Source: Lentilactobacillus diolivorans DSM 14421 (GTDB lineage Bacteria > Bacillota > Bacilli > Lactobacillales > Lactobacillaceae). From it: 64,000 bases of DNA. The position numbers and the translations under genes were made by a program. The stretch spans positions 16,579 through 80,578 of the forward strand of contig NZ_AZEY01000066.1 in the NCBI RefSeq assembly GCF_001434255.1, given 5' to 3'. Positions 36,918 through 45,412 of the stretch are shown here, one piece after another. The notes below the pieces were generated by a model. It had not been told where the DNA came from and did not search any database. It worked only from the letters and a program-made list of their open reading frames with translations. Every line of letters starts with the position of its first letter. Position 1 is the first letter of the stretch.

Positions 36918-36920
36918 TGA

Positions 36921-37564
36921 TGAACGGATCCAAATGAACTGGATCTTAGACCGTTCGCAACCTTAATCATCTAAAATAGGCGCCATATTTCATCAAAAAT
37001 CAAGGGGCTGGGACAATAGTCGTTTTGCCCAGTCTCTGTTTGTATAATCATGATTATTACCGTGCGGAAACGTGAGATAAAAGGCAGCTTCCAGAGTACA
37101 ACCAAATTATCCCAATATTCAAGCCCGGAATACTGGGATAATTCAGTTGTACTCTGGAAGTTAACCGCCTTTTATCCCACTCTGTTGATTTTTCTTTTAC
37201 TCGACTTCAAAAATATATGGCAATTCCTCACAACCCCACAAATCCATTAAAGTGTTTGTACCTGACGTTTATATCGACTAATAAGTTCACAACTTTCCAA
37301 ATATCAAATAATCTATGCTTTCAATTATTGATGTCTTTTGACCACATTAACCCCGGCGGTCATCCAACTCACAAAAGGGCATCCAAATAGAGTCGGAAGT
37401 CATTTAAGCCAATAAATGCTTGATTGTAATAATTCCCCTCATTTTTACTGACAGCATTGACCTCATTTAAAAACTCCCTCCTCTAATTCTTGGTAAAACC
37501 TGACCGCAAATGCTATTCTTAAAGTAATTGGATAGACTGGATCGTTATAAATAGGGGGATTGTT
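36921..37564. other. Intergenic region with dispersed repeat copy 4
   Basis: Holds repeat copy 4 at about 37000-37185. Beyond it, to 37564, no gene is seen; the sequence is AT-rich upstream DNA of the GPP34 gene. Confidence 0.5.
37000..37185. repeat. Dispersed intergenic hairpin repeat, copy 4
   Basis: Opens with GGGGCTGGGACAATAGTCGT, then the core ATGATTATTACCGTGCGGAA and ACGTGAGATAAAAGGCAGCT. It continues into a long hairpin: inner arms at about 37087-37115 and 37128-37160 (CTTCCAGAGTACAAC mirrored as GTTGTACTCTGGAAG), outer arms GTGAGATAAAAGGC and GCCTTTTATCCCAC. It can act as a strong terminator. Confidence 0.8.
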
Positions 37565-38227
37565 ATGCAAATCGATATTTCCGAAATGTATTTCCTATTA
37601 ACTGAAACTAATGACAATGGTAGTGCCATTATGCGAAATATGAGGAAACGGGCTTATTTAACGGTTAGTTCGCTTTTTGATCTCCAGTTGAGTAACGTTA
37701 TTGTCCGACATGACAAGACACTTATCGTTAATCAGCCGCTCCCAACCGATTTCAGCTTTTTCAATGTCATAGCTGAAGTCGTTGAAGACCGCCGTGGCAA
37801 GTCCTTTAAACATATTTTGCGACACTTGGTATTAAATCGTAAAATTAATCGAACCATCTATGAAGGGATCGGCCAACAGCTACTATTCCAAAACAAAACG
37901 ACTCAAACGATGGCTCACGGTTTGTTACGGCGACACATCTCCTTTAGCCCCAAGCAGCCGGCGGTTGACTCCGTGATCACTGAAATTCATCATGAACTAT
38001 TAGCAAGTCATTCCCATCCTTCCCTGAAAATTGTCGCGTTGGTTGCCCTGTTAAATCGAAGTCACGTTCTCCGCAATCACTTTAGCAAATCTGAACAAGC
38101 ACAACTCACGAAGCGACTGAAACAATTGCAGCAGCAATCCGAGTACACCGAATTCTTTGAGTTTGCCAAATGGATTGACGACTTTATTACCGCAATGATT
38201 GTAGCTGCTTCATCAAGCCACGGTTAA
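37565..38227 (+). CDS. GPP34 (Vps74/GOLPH3-like) family protein
   Basis: 220-aa cytosolic or peripheral protein, mostly helical. The N-terminus (ISEMYFLLTETNDN; RAYLTVSSLFDLQLSNVI) follows the GPP34 pattern of an N-terminal strand pair and a helix with L-x-x-x-L-F-D/E-L-x-L-x-x-x-I. GPP34 proteins bind acidic phospholipids in eukaryotes; the bacterial role is not known. AGGGGGG site. It lies 41 bases before the EEP-fold gene and may share its transcript, and between two matrixin genes. Confidence 0.65.
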   Translation: MQIDISEMYFLLTETNDNGSAIMRNMRKRAYLTVSSLFDLQLSNVIVRHDKTLIVNQPLPTDFSFFNVIAEVVEDRRGKSFKHILRHLVLNRKINRTIYEGIGQQLLFQNKTTQTMAHGLLRRHISFSPKQPAVDSVITEIHHELLASHSHPSLKIVALVALLNRSHVLRNHFSKSEQAQLTKRLKQLQQQSEYTEFFEFAKWIDDFITAMIVAASSSHG

Positions 38228-38267
38228 AGCATGTTAACCATAATCATGATACAAGAGGGTTCGGCAA

Positions 38268-39341
38268 GTGAAAATAAAACGATTACTTAAATGGTTGATT
38301 GGATTTTTAGGAATCGCAATCTTCATTATTGGCAGTTATGCAATTTACGTTTTTGCCGCTTACTATCGGCTCCCAGATCACATCATCCTAAATCCAAACA
38401 ATAACCAACCGGTCAAGCTCCAACCTCATCGCCAATATACCGCGATGACTTACAACATCGGTTATGGGGCCTATCCGCCAAAGTACAGTTTTTTTATGGA
38501 CGGTGGCAAATATTCACTGGCATTTAGCCGCCACGCTGTTGAAAAAAATATGGCCGGGATCATCGAAACAGCTAATCGTGTAGCACCTGATTTAGCTTTC
38601 TTCCAAGAAATTGACGTCAACGGCGATCGTTCCCGGCATGTCAACGAAGTTAGGCAGCTCACCAAGCAGACATCCGAATATAGTTCCCTGTATGGTCAAA
38701 ATTACGATTCGCCCTATCTGTTTTATCCGATCACAGAACCGATTGGCCGGGCGAAATCCGGTTTACTAACCTTAGTTAAGGCCCACATTAATACCGCAAC
38801 CCGCTACTCGCTGCCGATTGATAAGGGAATCAGTAAACTAACCGATCTTGACCGGGCTTTCACCGCAGCTCAAGTGCCGGTTAACAATGGTAAAACCTTG
38901 ACAATCATCAATATTCACATGTCGGCTTATACGAAAAATAAAGCAACTCAGCGAGCCCAATTCCAAAAATTATTCAACTATCTCGAGCAAAAGTACCGCC
39001 AAGGCAACTACGTTATGGTAGCCGGTGACTATAATCACACTATTTTAAAAAACAGTAATCGAATTTTTAAAGATGGCAATCAAAAGCTGACTTGGACACA
39101 TCCCTTTCCCGATCAACAGCTGCCTAAGGGATTTTACAGACCAACCCAGGGATTGAAACAAGCCGCAGTTCCTTCTGTCAGAAATTTGAACACTGCCTAT
39201 CATCCCCACCACTCGTTTGTGACCATGATTGATGGCTACATATTATCAAAAAATATTAAGGCAATTAAAATCAAAGTTGTAAATACCCACTTTAAGGATT
39301 CGGATCATAATCCGGTTCTTTTAAGGTTTTCATTAAAATAG
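38268..39341 (+). CDS. Membrane-anchored endonuclease/exonuclease/phosphatase family protein
   Basis: 357 aa. One N-terminal membrane segment (LLKWLIGFLGIAIFIIGSYA, then IYVFAAYY), so the catalytic domain is outside the cell. EEP-fold motifs: MTYNIGYGA, FFQEIDVNG (metal Glu), INIHMSAYTKNKA, VAGDYNHTIL (Asp/Asn) and DSDHNPVLLRF (catalytic Asp-His). Related families include sphingomyelinase-like phosphodiesterases, DNase I and inositol phosphatases; the substrate is unknown. Start is a GTG at 38268. Confidence 0.9.
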   Translation: MKIKRLLKWLIGFLGIAIFIIGSYAIYVFAAYYRLPDHIILNPNNNQPVKLQPHRQYTAMTYNIGYGAYPPKYSFFMDGGKYSLAFSRHAVEKNMAGIIETANRVAPDLAFFQEIDVNGDRSRHVNEVRQLTKQTSEYSSLYGQNYDSPYLFYPITEPIGRAKSGLLTLVKAHINTATRYSLPIDKGISKLTDLDRAFTAAQVPVNNGKTLTIINIHMSAYTKNKATQRAQFQKLFNYLEQKYRQGNYVMVAGDYNHTILKNSNRIFKDGNQKLTWTHPFPDQQLPKGFYRPTQGLKQAAVPSVRNLNTAYHPHHSFVTMIDGYILSKNIKAIKIKVVNTHFKDSDHNPVLLRFSLK

Positions 39342-39472
39342 CATTGTGACATCGCTTAAATTTCAGTGATAACGATTAAAGATTACCAATTTTCTTGTAT
39401 TCACGGTTGGGCGATGCTATGATAATGGTCAATTCTTTTAGCCTAAAGTTCTTTAGTCACGTGGAGGTTCTC

Positions 39473-40294
39473 ATGAAAAAAATTAAGTTGATGACGGTTG
39501 CCCTGGCAGCAATGATTCTTGCACCCGCATTTTCGGTTACTGGTATCGTCACACCTACATCAACAATTACTGCAAACGCTGCTTCACAATCAACTGTGAT
39601 TTCTAAGATTAAGCAAACACCTGATTTAAACCCAACGGCAAGTGTCAGACACTTTACCAAAGGGACCTATCAAGCTAACCAAGCAATCTTTGATAAACAG
39701 TATAACGTTGAAAAAATGAGCATCAACGGCGTTTTTAACAATCATCACGCCACAATTTATACCAACTCGAGCATCTTGAAGGGCTACGTTGCTGCTTCAA
39801 TCAAGACTTGGAATAATGCCCTTGGCTCAAATGTCTTTTCCGGTGGCACCAAGACTAATCACACCATTCTTGTTCGCTTTGGCTCCGGTGGCACCAACGC
39901 AAGCGATTGGGACGGACTCTACAAGTCAAATACTTTAGCTGTTAACCGAAAACATTTCAATAGTCCAAACTATATGCTGACCGTCCTGCGGGCAATCACC
40001 GGCAAGAACGTTCAGGCACCACAAACAGATAGTGAAAAAGCCGCGTTTGAAAAAGACTACTTTGGTTTTTGGGAAGCAACCATTACCCACGAACTGGGCC
40101 ACAGCTTAGGCCTCGACCATACACCTTACATGAACGATATTATGTTTGCCCAGAACGGCTCAGCTTCTTCTGATGCAAAGTATGGCTGGCAAACGGGGAA
40201 AAATGGCAATGATACCTTTGCCGGATTAACAAATGTCTTATCCAATCGGGATATTAACCGGGCTAAGTTAACTAAGTTGCTGGGCTATTGGTAA
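39473..40294 (+). CDS. Secreted matrixin-like zinc metalloprotease 2
   Basis: 273 aa from ATG 39473, 5 bases after GGAGG; longer in-frame starts lie across the promoter. Signal peptide (MKKIKLMTVALAAMILAPAF, cleavage near ANA-AS, residue 37). The metzincin zinc site HELGHSLGLDH spans 206-216, with Met-turn NDIM at 221-224. The C-terminus (LSNRDINRAKLTKLLGYW) is intact, unlike the paralogue at 36099. Length and domain plan fit small secreted matrixins of lactobacilli (M10/M57-like). Its promoter region shares GATGCTAT-n-ATAAT with paralogue 1. Confidence 0.9.
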   Translation: MKKIKLMTVALAAMILAPAFSVTGIVTPTSTITANAASQSTVISKIKQTPDLNPTASVRHFTKGTYQANQAIFDKQYNVEKMSINGVFNNHHATIYTNSSILKGYVAASIKTWNNALGSNVFSGGTKTNHTILVRFGSGGTNASDWDGLYKSNTLAVNRKHFNSPNYMLTVLRAITGKNVQAPQTDSEKAAFEKDYFGFWEATITHELGHSLGLDHTPYMNDIMFAQNGSASSDAKYGWQTGKNGNDTFAGLTNVLSNRDINRAKLTKLLGYW

Positions 40295-40298
40295 AAAA

Positions 40299-40420
40299 AC
40301 AGAGTGGCACACCAAGCGGTTATCTCCCAGAATATAAATAACGCCAACCAATATTCCTAAAACCGAGAATATTGGTTGGCGTTATTTATATGACCGGGAG
40401 CTGCTTGGTGTGCCATGTTT
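40299..40420. repeat. Dispersed intergenic hairpin repeat, copy 5 (long perfect hairpin)
   Basis: Outer arms TGGCACACCAAGC at 40305-40317 and GCTTGGTGTGCCA at 40403-40415. Inner arms are perfect over 25 bases, 40332-40356 and 40367-40391 (AACGCCAACCAATATTC mirrored), with a 10-base loop. It lacks the ATTATTACC core but has the same nested plan and AGAGTGG/CACTCT-type borders. It terminates the matrixin 2 transcript. Confidence 0.8.
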
Positions 40421-40531
40421 CAGCTAAGTAAAAAATTCAACAAGGTATCCCAGGTTTGAATATCTGGACAATTCGATGACCCGGCCGGAAGCAATCTTTT
40501 ATCCCCATCTCAGCTGAATAGCAACATCCAG

Positions 40532-40582
40532 AAAGTAACGCGGAGGAGACAAAATTTATTTTTGTCTCCCCCGCGTTACTTT
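40532..40582. terminator. Long hairpin terminator after the sedolisin gene
   Basis: AAAGTAACGCGG-A-GGAGACAAA pairs with TTTGTCTCC-C-CCGCGTTACTTT around ATTTATT. It lies 48 bases downstream of the minus-strand sedolisin stop. Confidence 0.8.
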
Positions 40583-40629
40583 AGAATAACAACCATTTTT
40601 AAATAATAATATGACAGTAGATCATTCAA

Positions 40630-42552
40630 TCACCTATTTGAACCTGTCTCACCATTGAACTTGTTAAACAATTTATCGAAATTAATTGTTCCTAATCCAG
40701 TTGCTTGATTATACAATTTACCCGGTTGGCCGGTGTAATACAAATTACTGTTATTGTCCGCGTCATCCAACACATTGAATGGTGTATCCGGTTCAGCCGC
40801 AAACTTATAGATCTGTGGGTTCCAAAAACCAATTCGAGTCTGGCGACCGCTATTCATCACAGCATTTGCAGCAGCCATTTGTGGAGCGGTATAACTAGTC
40901 CCACCATTAACCATCCAAATTTTGGAGGGTGTTCGAACAATCGATTTCTTTTTGGCATTCACCGATAGTTGATCGCCGGAGAAATAGGTTGCATAGCCGG
41001 TTTGACTATCCGCATTACCGGAAATATCCGGCAGGTTTCGGGAGTTGCCGGTCCCAAAGATAACACGAGGTTGCTTATTAATGACCATTTTCCCCTTTGA
41101 ATACTTCAATGAATCAACTGCTCTAAACGTGTTAACACCTGGGAATCCTTGCTGATAACGGGGAGTCGGATTAAGGGCTGAGAAGCCGCCACCACTACCC
41201 GGAAAAATGCCTTGTTTAATCTCAGCGGCCGATGCGGTATACGTATCACCCCAAGCCCGTTCCTTGTTAACAGTAACCAGTTTGTTCTTAATAATTTTCT
41301 GATAGGGCAGCGTTGTTCCGCCCACAATAACTTGATAAGGAGACGTTGAAACCGGATGATTTTCACGTTTGGCCGCCATTTCCCGTGGCCCATAATCACC
41401 ACTGGCCCTAAATACAGTAATTCCCTGAGCAGCAGCCTGTTCCAAAAGGAGATTAAAGGCATGATTATACTGTTTAAGTGACGCACTATGATCATTCCAA
41501 TGACTTGTCAGCTCAACAGACGGCGAAAAACTCGTAGAAATTTGCTGATCCTGATTACTGGAGATTGCCTGGGCAAACGTTGCAAAGGTCGCAGCCGGTG
41601 AAGTTGTGGCATCATTTACTGAGTTGCCAATGTAAAAATCAATATCAGCGTTCGGGGCAACGGCACTAGCCGACTGGACATCTAGTGACGCCTCCATTTG
41701 ATAAGGTGATAATGCCTTCTTCATGTTGTCCATGGATGTTTTGGCATTATCAATCGTATAAATCTTATGAATCTGACTTAACGAACTGTTCACGCCTGTT
41801 TGCTGCCAATACTTTTGTAAATCACTGGTCTTAAAGTCACCACTGGAAACGATCCCAATTCGTTGACCCTTCCCCGTTAATCCTTGATTGTACAGTTGAT
41901 CTAGTTGGTATTGCTTAGCGAATTTACCAGCACCATATTTGTTAGAAAATTGATTGTCCGAAAGGGTCGTGTCCGGCTTTGATACATCGGTTGGTAAGCC
42001 GGCGCTGGTTATCACATGTTTCTTAGCAGCTGCCTTTTTAGCAACCTTTTTCTTAGTTGTTGGCTTCTTGGACACTGGTTTTTCAGCGTAAACCCCAATG
42101 ACCGCAACAACTTGATTGGATAGTTTACCTGGCAGCTTGTACTGTGTCCGGGATTCTCGTCCCTTTTCTTTGATATATTTAGCATTAAACGCTCTGTTCA
42201 TATCAACGCGATGCCCTTTAACTTTTAAGGCCAAATTACCGGAAAAGGTCGTTGCTTGTAGATGATATTTTGCCAAATACTGTTTAAACGAATCGATGTA
42301 ACTATTGGACTGACCAAACTTTGCCGCAAATTGATCGGGTGTTAAATATTGATGATAATCGGCAGCAGTTGGGTCGACAGTGTCGTAAACATAATTCGTG
42401 AGATCAGACTCACTGGTTGGTTTAAAAACAACGTTTGCAACGGTTGTCCGGTTATCAACCTTTTTGACTTTTGATTTAGCGTTAACGGTTCCACTGGCCC
42501 CCAAGACCAATAGGCCACTTAACGCGGCAATGATGACTTGCTTTGCCCTCAT
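40630..42552 (-). CDS. Secreted S53 sedolisin (pro-kumamolisin) protease
   Basis: 640 aa from ATG 42552 after GAAGGATGGG. Signal peptide ends near VNA-KS (about residue 25). A pro-kumamolisin activation domain (about 35-160) is followed by a Lys/Ala-rich linker (KPVSKKPTTKKKVAKKAAAK) and the catalytic domain. Sedolisin residues are present: E287 and D291 in QMEASLDVQSA, oxyanion D386 in RASGDYGPRE and S553 in NGGTSYTAPQM. The Ca-binding end NVLDDADNNSNLYYTG / NQATGLGTINFDKL is also present. These serine-carboxyl proteases act outside the cell at acid pH, fitting a lactic acid producer. Confidence 0.94.
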   Translation of the reverse strand: MRAKQVIIAALSGLLVLGASGTVNAKSKVKKVDNRTTVANVVFKPTSESDLTNYVYDTVDPTAADYHQYLTPDQFAAKFGQSNSYIDSFKQYLAKYHLQATTFSGNLALKVKGHRVDMNRAFNAKYIKEKGRESRTQYKLPGKLSNQVVAVIGVYAEKPVSKKPTTKKKVAKKAAAKKHVITSAGLPTDVSKPDTTLSDNQFSNKYGAGKFAKQYQLDQLYNQGLTGKGQRIGIVSSGDFKTSDLQKYWQQTGVNSSLSQIHKIYTIDNAKTSMDNMKKALSPYQMEASLDVQSASAVAPNADIDFYIGNSVNDATTSPAATFATFAQAISSNQDQQISTSFSPSVELTSHWNDHSASLKQYNHAFNLLLEQAAAQGITVFRASGDYGPREMAAKRENHPVSTSPYQVIVGGTTLPYQKIIKNKLVTVNKERAWGDTYTASAAEIKQGIFPGSGGGFSALNPTPRYQQGFPGVNTFRAVDSLKYSKGKMVINKQPRVIFGTGNSRNLPDISGNADSQTGYATYFSGDQLSVNAKKKSIVRTPSKIWMVNGGTSYTAPQMAAANAVMNSGRQTRIGFWNPQIYKFAAEPDTPFNVLDDADNNSNLYYTGQPGKLYNQATGLGTINFDKLFNKFNGETGSNR

Positions 42553-42696
42553 ATTAATCCCATCCTTCAAATTAATTTAAAAAATCAGCTGCTTTAATTA
42601 TAACAAGTCACTCGAAGAATCCCACTATCAGTAACCTGTAAATTTTAATTGATGGGGACCTGACTTCTAACCTTATAATCAGGCACCAAATATGAA

Positions 42697-43470
42697 TTAT
42701 TGCCATCGCCGCTTCGATAACGGGTGACGATTCAAATTCAGGTCCATTGCAATTAAATAAAGCGTTGCAACTGCCAAAACAGTCCCAAAGATTACAACAA
42801 TGCCAACCCAAGGACTACTGCTCGAAGCTGGGCTAACCGAAATACCAGATTGCCAATCGATCAGAAAGTGAATTAAGACTACCCAGGTCAGGGTGTTGGT
42901 AGCTACTCGAACAGCGGCAAATAGGACCCCCAAACAAAACGCGTAGGTTGCCTGCTGGAGGGTCGCCTCAATGCCTTGACCACCAATTAAATTGACAAAA
43001 TGTAGTAGGCCAAACGCTACGGCCGAAAAAATCGCCGATAAGGTCATTTGCAACTTGGCGTTCTTACATAACTCCTCAAATACAGAAAATAAGAGGCCTC
43101 GACAAATAAATTCCTCAAAGATTGCCGCTGACAACGCCATTAGCGTATCTGAAATAATGGTTGGTGAGCCAAAGACCTGACTAATTTGATAAGGAATTCC
43201 CATGATAAAAAATAACAGAATCAGCGTCACAGAAACAATAATCATCATAGTCACTATAAATGAAGTTTGTTTAAATTTCTGCCGCCTGACTTTCAGGGTA
43301 TTAAGCGCGTGGTAAATAATTCCGGCTACCAATATTGCATAACCGGCCCGAACAATTGACCGGGTTGTTAAGCCCAGCGGCCGGAGAAAAATATCCAGCG
43401 CGAATAACAATAACACCATGACCAACGCGCCGAATAGTTGCTGCGGCCATGTCCAACGTTTTTTAACCAT
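42697..43470 (-). CDS. CPBP family intramembrane metalloprotease
   Basis: 257-aa membrane protein with about eight segments. Abi/CAAX protease motifs: E119-E120 and R124 in AAIFEEFICRGLLFSVFEEL, H157 in FGLLHFVNL and H201 in VVLIHFLIDWQ. In lactobacilli such proteins sit near bacteriocin or secretion genes as maturation or immunity proteases; here it is next to the sedolisin gene but in its own unit. Function inferred only from family. Confidence 0.92.
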   Translation of the reverse strand: MVKKRWTWPQQLFGALVMVLLLFALDIFLRPLGLTTRSIVRAGYAILVAGIIYHALNTLKVRRQKFKQTSFIVTMMIIVSVTLILLFFIMGIPYQISQVFGSPTIISDTLMALSAAIFEEFICRGLLFSVFEELCKNAKLQMTLSAIFSAVAFGLLHFVNLIGGQGIEATLQQATYAFCLGVLFAAVRVATNTLTWVVLIHFLIDWQSGISVSPASSSSPWVGIVVIFGTVLAVATLYLIAMDLNLNRHPLSKRRWQ

Positions 43471-43795
43471 CTTTTGTCACCTCGGTTAACATGCTGTACA
43501 ACATCTAACAGTAGCACTTCGTCCCTTTATGAACAATTAAAGAGATGGCTACCATGATCCCCGATCCAATCCAAAATTAATGGCGATCCTCTTTTTGAAA
43601 AAATTGGCATAATCGTCATTTTTCCAACCGCTTCTTGTATCATCACAATTATTCCCTAGTGAAAGTATCGGGAGAAAGACAAATTCCGGCCGTGTCACCA
43701 TTTTCTGCTAACGCTTCAAAATTGCGAGATACCAGCATTCGTGCTAAATTAAGTTAACGTCAAATTGACCAAAATAGAAAAGGGGCAGATTAACA
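43471..43795. repeat. Intergenic region with degenerate dispersed repeat, copy 6
   Basis: From about 43625 the sequence CACAATTATTCCCTAGTGAA, AGTATCGGGAGAAAGACAAA, TTCCGGCCGTGTCAC follows the copy 2 core (GATTGTTACCAAGCGAAACG, TGGGACAAAAGGCAACTCCG, ACCGTGTAAC) with many substitutions and no strong hairpin. No gene is seen. Confidence 0.5.
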
Positions 43796-44746
43796 ATGAA
43801 AATTGTTCTGTTGGATGGCCTTGCCTTGAACGATGATTTAAATTGGGACTCGTTAAAAGAACTGGGAGAGTGTCGGCTCTATGACCGAACACCGGTTGAC
43901 GACAACCACGAAATCATCAATCGAATCAGCCACACACCAATTGTATTAACCCATAAAACACCGATTAACGCGGAAGTTATTCACAACAGCCCGCAATTAA
44001 AGTACATCGGTATTATGGGTACCGGATACGATGTCGTTGATGTCAAAGCTGCTAGAGAAGCCGGTATAACGGTCACAACGGTGCCAACCTATGCCAGCGA
44101 TGCGGTGGCTCAGTTTACCTTCGCATTGCTGTTGGAAGTAACTAACCACGTCATAAGCTATCAAAATGGATCATTAAATAATCAGCTAACCGACTTTAAA
44201 GGTAATCCACTCACGGCGTTAAGGGGTAAAACTTTTGGTTTAATCGGTTATGGCGCCATTGCCCAAAGGGTCGCCCAAATTGCCCACGCTTTTTCGATGA
44301 CCGTCATCTTTTATAACCATCGACCAAAAACCGTTCATGAAAAGTGGCTCCAGCAGGTAAGTCTTGATGAGCTATTGACAAGATCAGACGTGATCAGTTT
44401 ACATGTCATTCAAACACCGCAAACAATTAATTTGATTAACCAGGCAACAATCAACCTCATGAAATCAAACGTTATCTTATTAAATACAGCGCGAGGAAAG
44501 TTAATCAATGAAGCCGATCTCGCCGCCGCGTTAAACAGTGACAGAGTTGGTGCAGCGGCATTGGATGTTGTCAGTTCGGAACCGATTAAATCTGATAATC
44601 CGTTATTAACTGCCACCAATTGCATGATTACACCACACATTGCGTGGGCATCCCGAGAGACCAGGGCCAGATTATTAGCAATCTCTGTGGATAACCTAAA
44701 AGAATTCTTAGCTGGTCGACAACAAAATATCATCACTTACAAATAA
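43796..44746 (+). CDS. D-2-hydroxyacid dehydrogenase
   Basis: 316-aa NAD-dependent dehydrogenase of the glycerate/phosphoglycerate type. Cofactor motif GLIGYGAIAQRVA at 148-160; catalytic R233 (NTARGKLI), E262 (SSEPI) and H281 (TPHIAWAS). It reduces a 2-oxoacid such as hydroxypyruvate or a branched 2-ketoacid; exact substrate unknown. Monocistronic, followed by a very long hairpin at 44829-44880. Confidence 0.94.
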   Translation: MKIVLLDGLALNDDLNWDSLKELGECRLYDRTPVDDNHEIINRISHTPIVLTHKTPINAEVIHNSPQLKYIGIMGTGYDVVDVKAAREAGITVTTVPTYASDAVAQFTFALLLEVTNHVISYQNGSLNNQLTDFKGNPLTALRGKTFGLIGYGAIAQRVAQIAHAFSMTVIFYNHRPKTVHEKWLQQVSLDELLTRSDVISLHVIQTPQTINLINQATINLMKSNVILLNTARGKLINEADLAAALNSDRVGAAALDVVSSEPIKSDNPLLTATNCMITPHIAWASRETRARLLAISVDNLKEFLAGRQQNIITYK

Positions 44747-44828
44747 TTTTTCCCATGATTTACAGTAGCCGAGACGATCGGAAACTTTCCTATAAGCAAC
44801 ACGTTTACCTGCCAGCATTTTAACTGCA

Positions 44829-44880
44829 AGGCAAGGGGCACCTTAAGATAAAAGATTTTATCTTAAGGTGCCCCTTGCCT
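44829..44880. terminator. Perfect 25-bp-arm hairpin between converging genes
   Basis: Arms 44829-44853 and 44856-44880 are exact reverse complements (outer part AGGCAAGGGGCACCTTAAGA) with a 2-base spacer, then CATTTTTA. It lies between the dehydrogenase and the converging GntR gene. Confidence 0.8.
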
Positions 44881-44986
44881 CATTTTTACTCATAATTGAG
44901 TTAGCAATATTTATTCTATCACTTACGCTGGTTTGCGCTATTCATTTAGCAAACAATCCCAATCACATATTGAGCAATCTGTTTTC

Positions 44987-45412
44987 TTATTGGCTCTTTA
45001 AATGCCTTCGTTGTCGATAACCCAACTTCACAATCGTTAATAGTTCTGACTCAGAAAGGCCTATATTTTGAGCCTTCCTGACCATCTCAATTACAGCTCT
45101 CCGAAAGAAATGCGCCTTTTTCATATCAATAATTCGCTGACGAGCACCATTAACCACAAATAGTCCGCGACCACGCCGCTTATTAATTAGATTCTTTTCA
45201 ACTACCACATTCATCCCTTTCAGTACAGTGGCGGGATCAATATGATATGCATGAGAAACTTTGATAGCCGAAGGAATTTGTTTACCTTCCTTAAATTTGC
45301 CCGTTGCAATCGCATCTTCAATTTGGTTGGCAATTTGAAGATAAATCGGTTCAGCACCATTAAGCTTATTTTGAAGTGGATTCCATAATACCATTTTTCC
45401 GTTATCGTTCAT
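44987..45412 (-). CDS. GntR family regulator (YtrA-like)
   Basis: About 141 aa. GntR winged helix at the N-terminus: NGAEPIYLQIANQIEDAIAT, GKFKEGKQIPSAIKVSHAYH, IDPATVLKGMNVVVEKNLIN and KRRGRGLFVV. The short C-terminal tail has two helices, as in YtrA-type regulators that control ABC exporters. The ATG at 45412 overlaps the permease stop by 11 bases; an ATG at 45394 is also possible. It is the last gene of the bceAB-like operon and probably autoregulates it. Confidence 0.87.
   Translation of the reverse strand: MNDNGKMVLWNPLQNKLNGAEPIYLQIANQIEDAIATGKFKEGKQIPSAIKVSHAYHIDPATVLKGMNVVVEKNLINKRRGRGLFVVNGARQRIIDMKKAHFFRRAVIEMVRKAQNIGLSESELLTIVKLGYRQRRHLKSQ

Noticed and set aside
41106..41495. 129-codon minus-strand frame inside the sedolisin gene
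   Set aside because: Alternate-frame shadow of the S53 catalytic domain.
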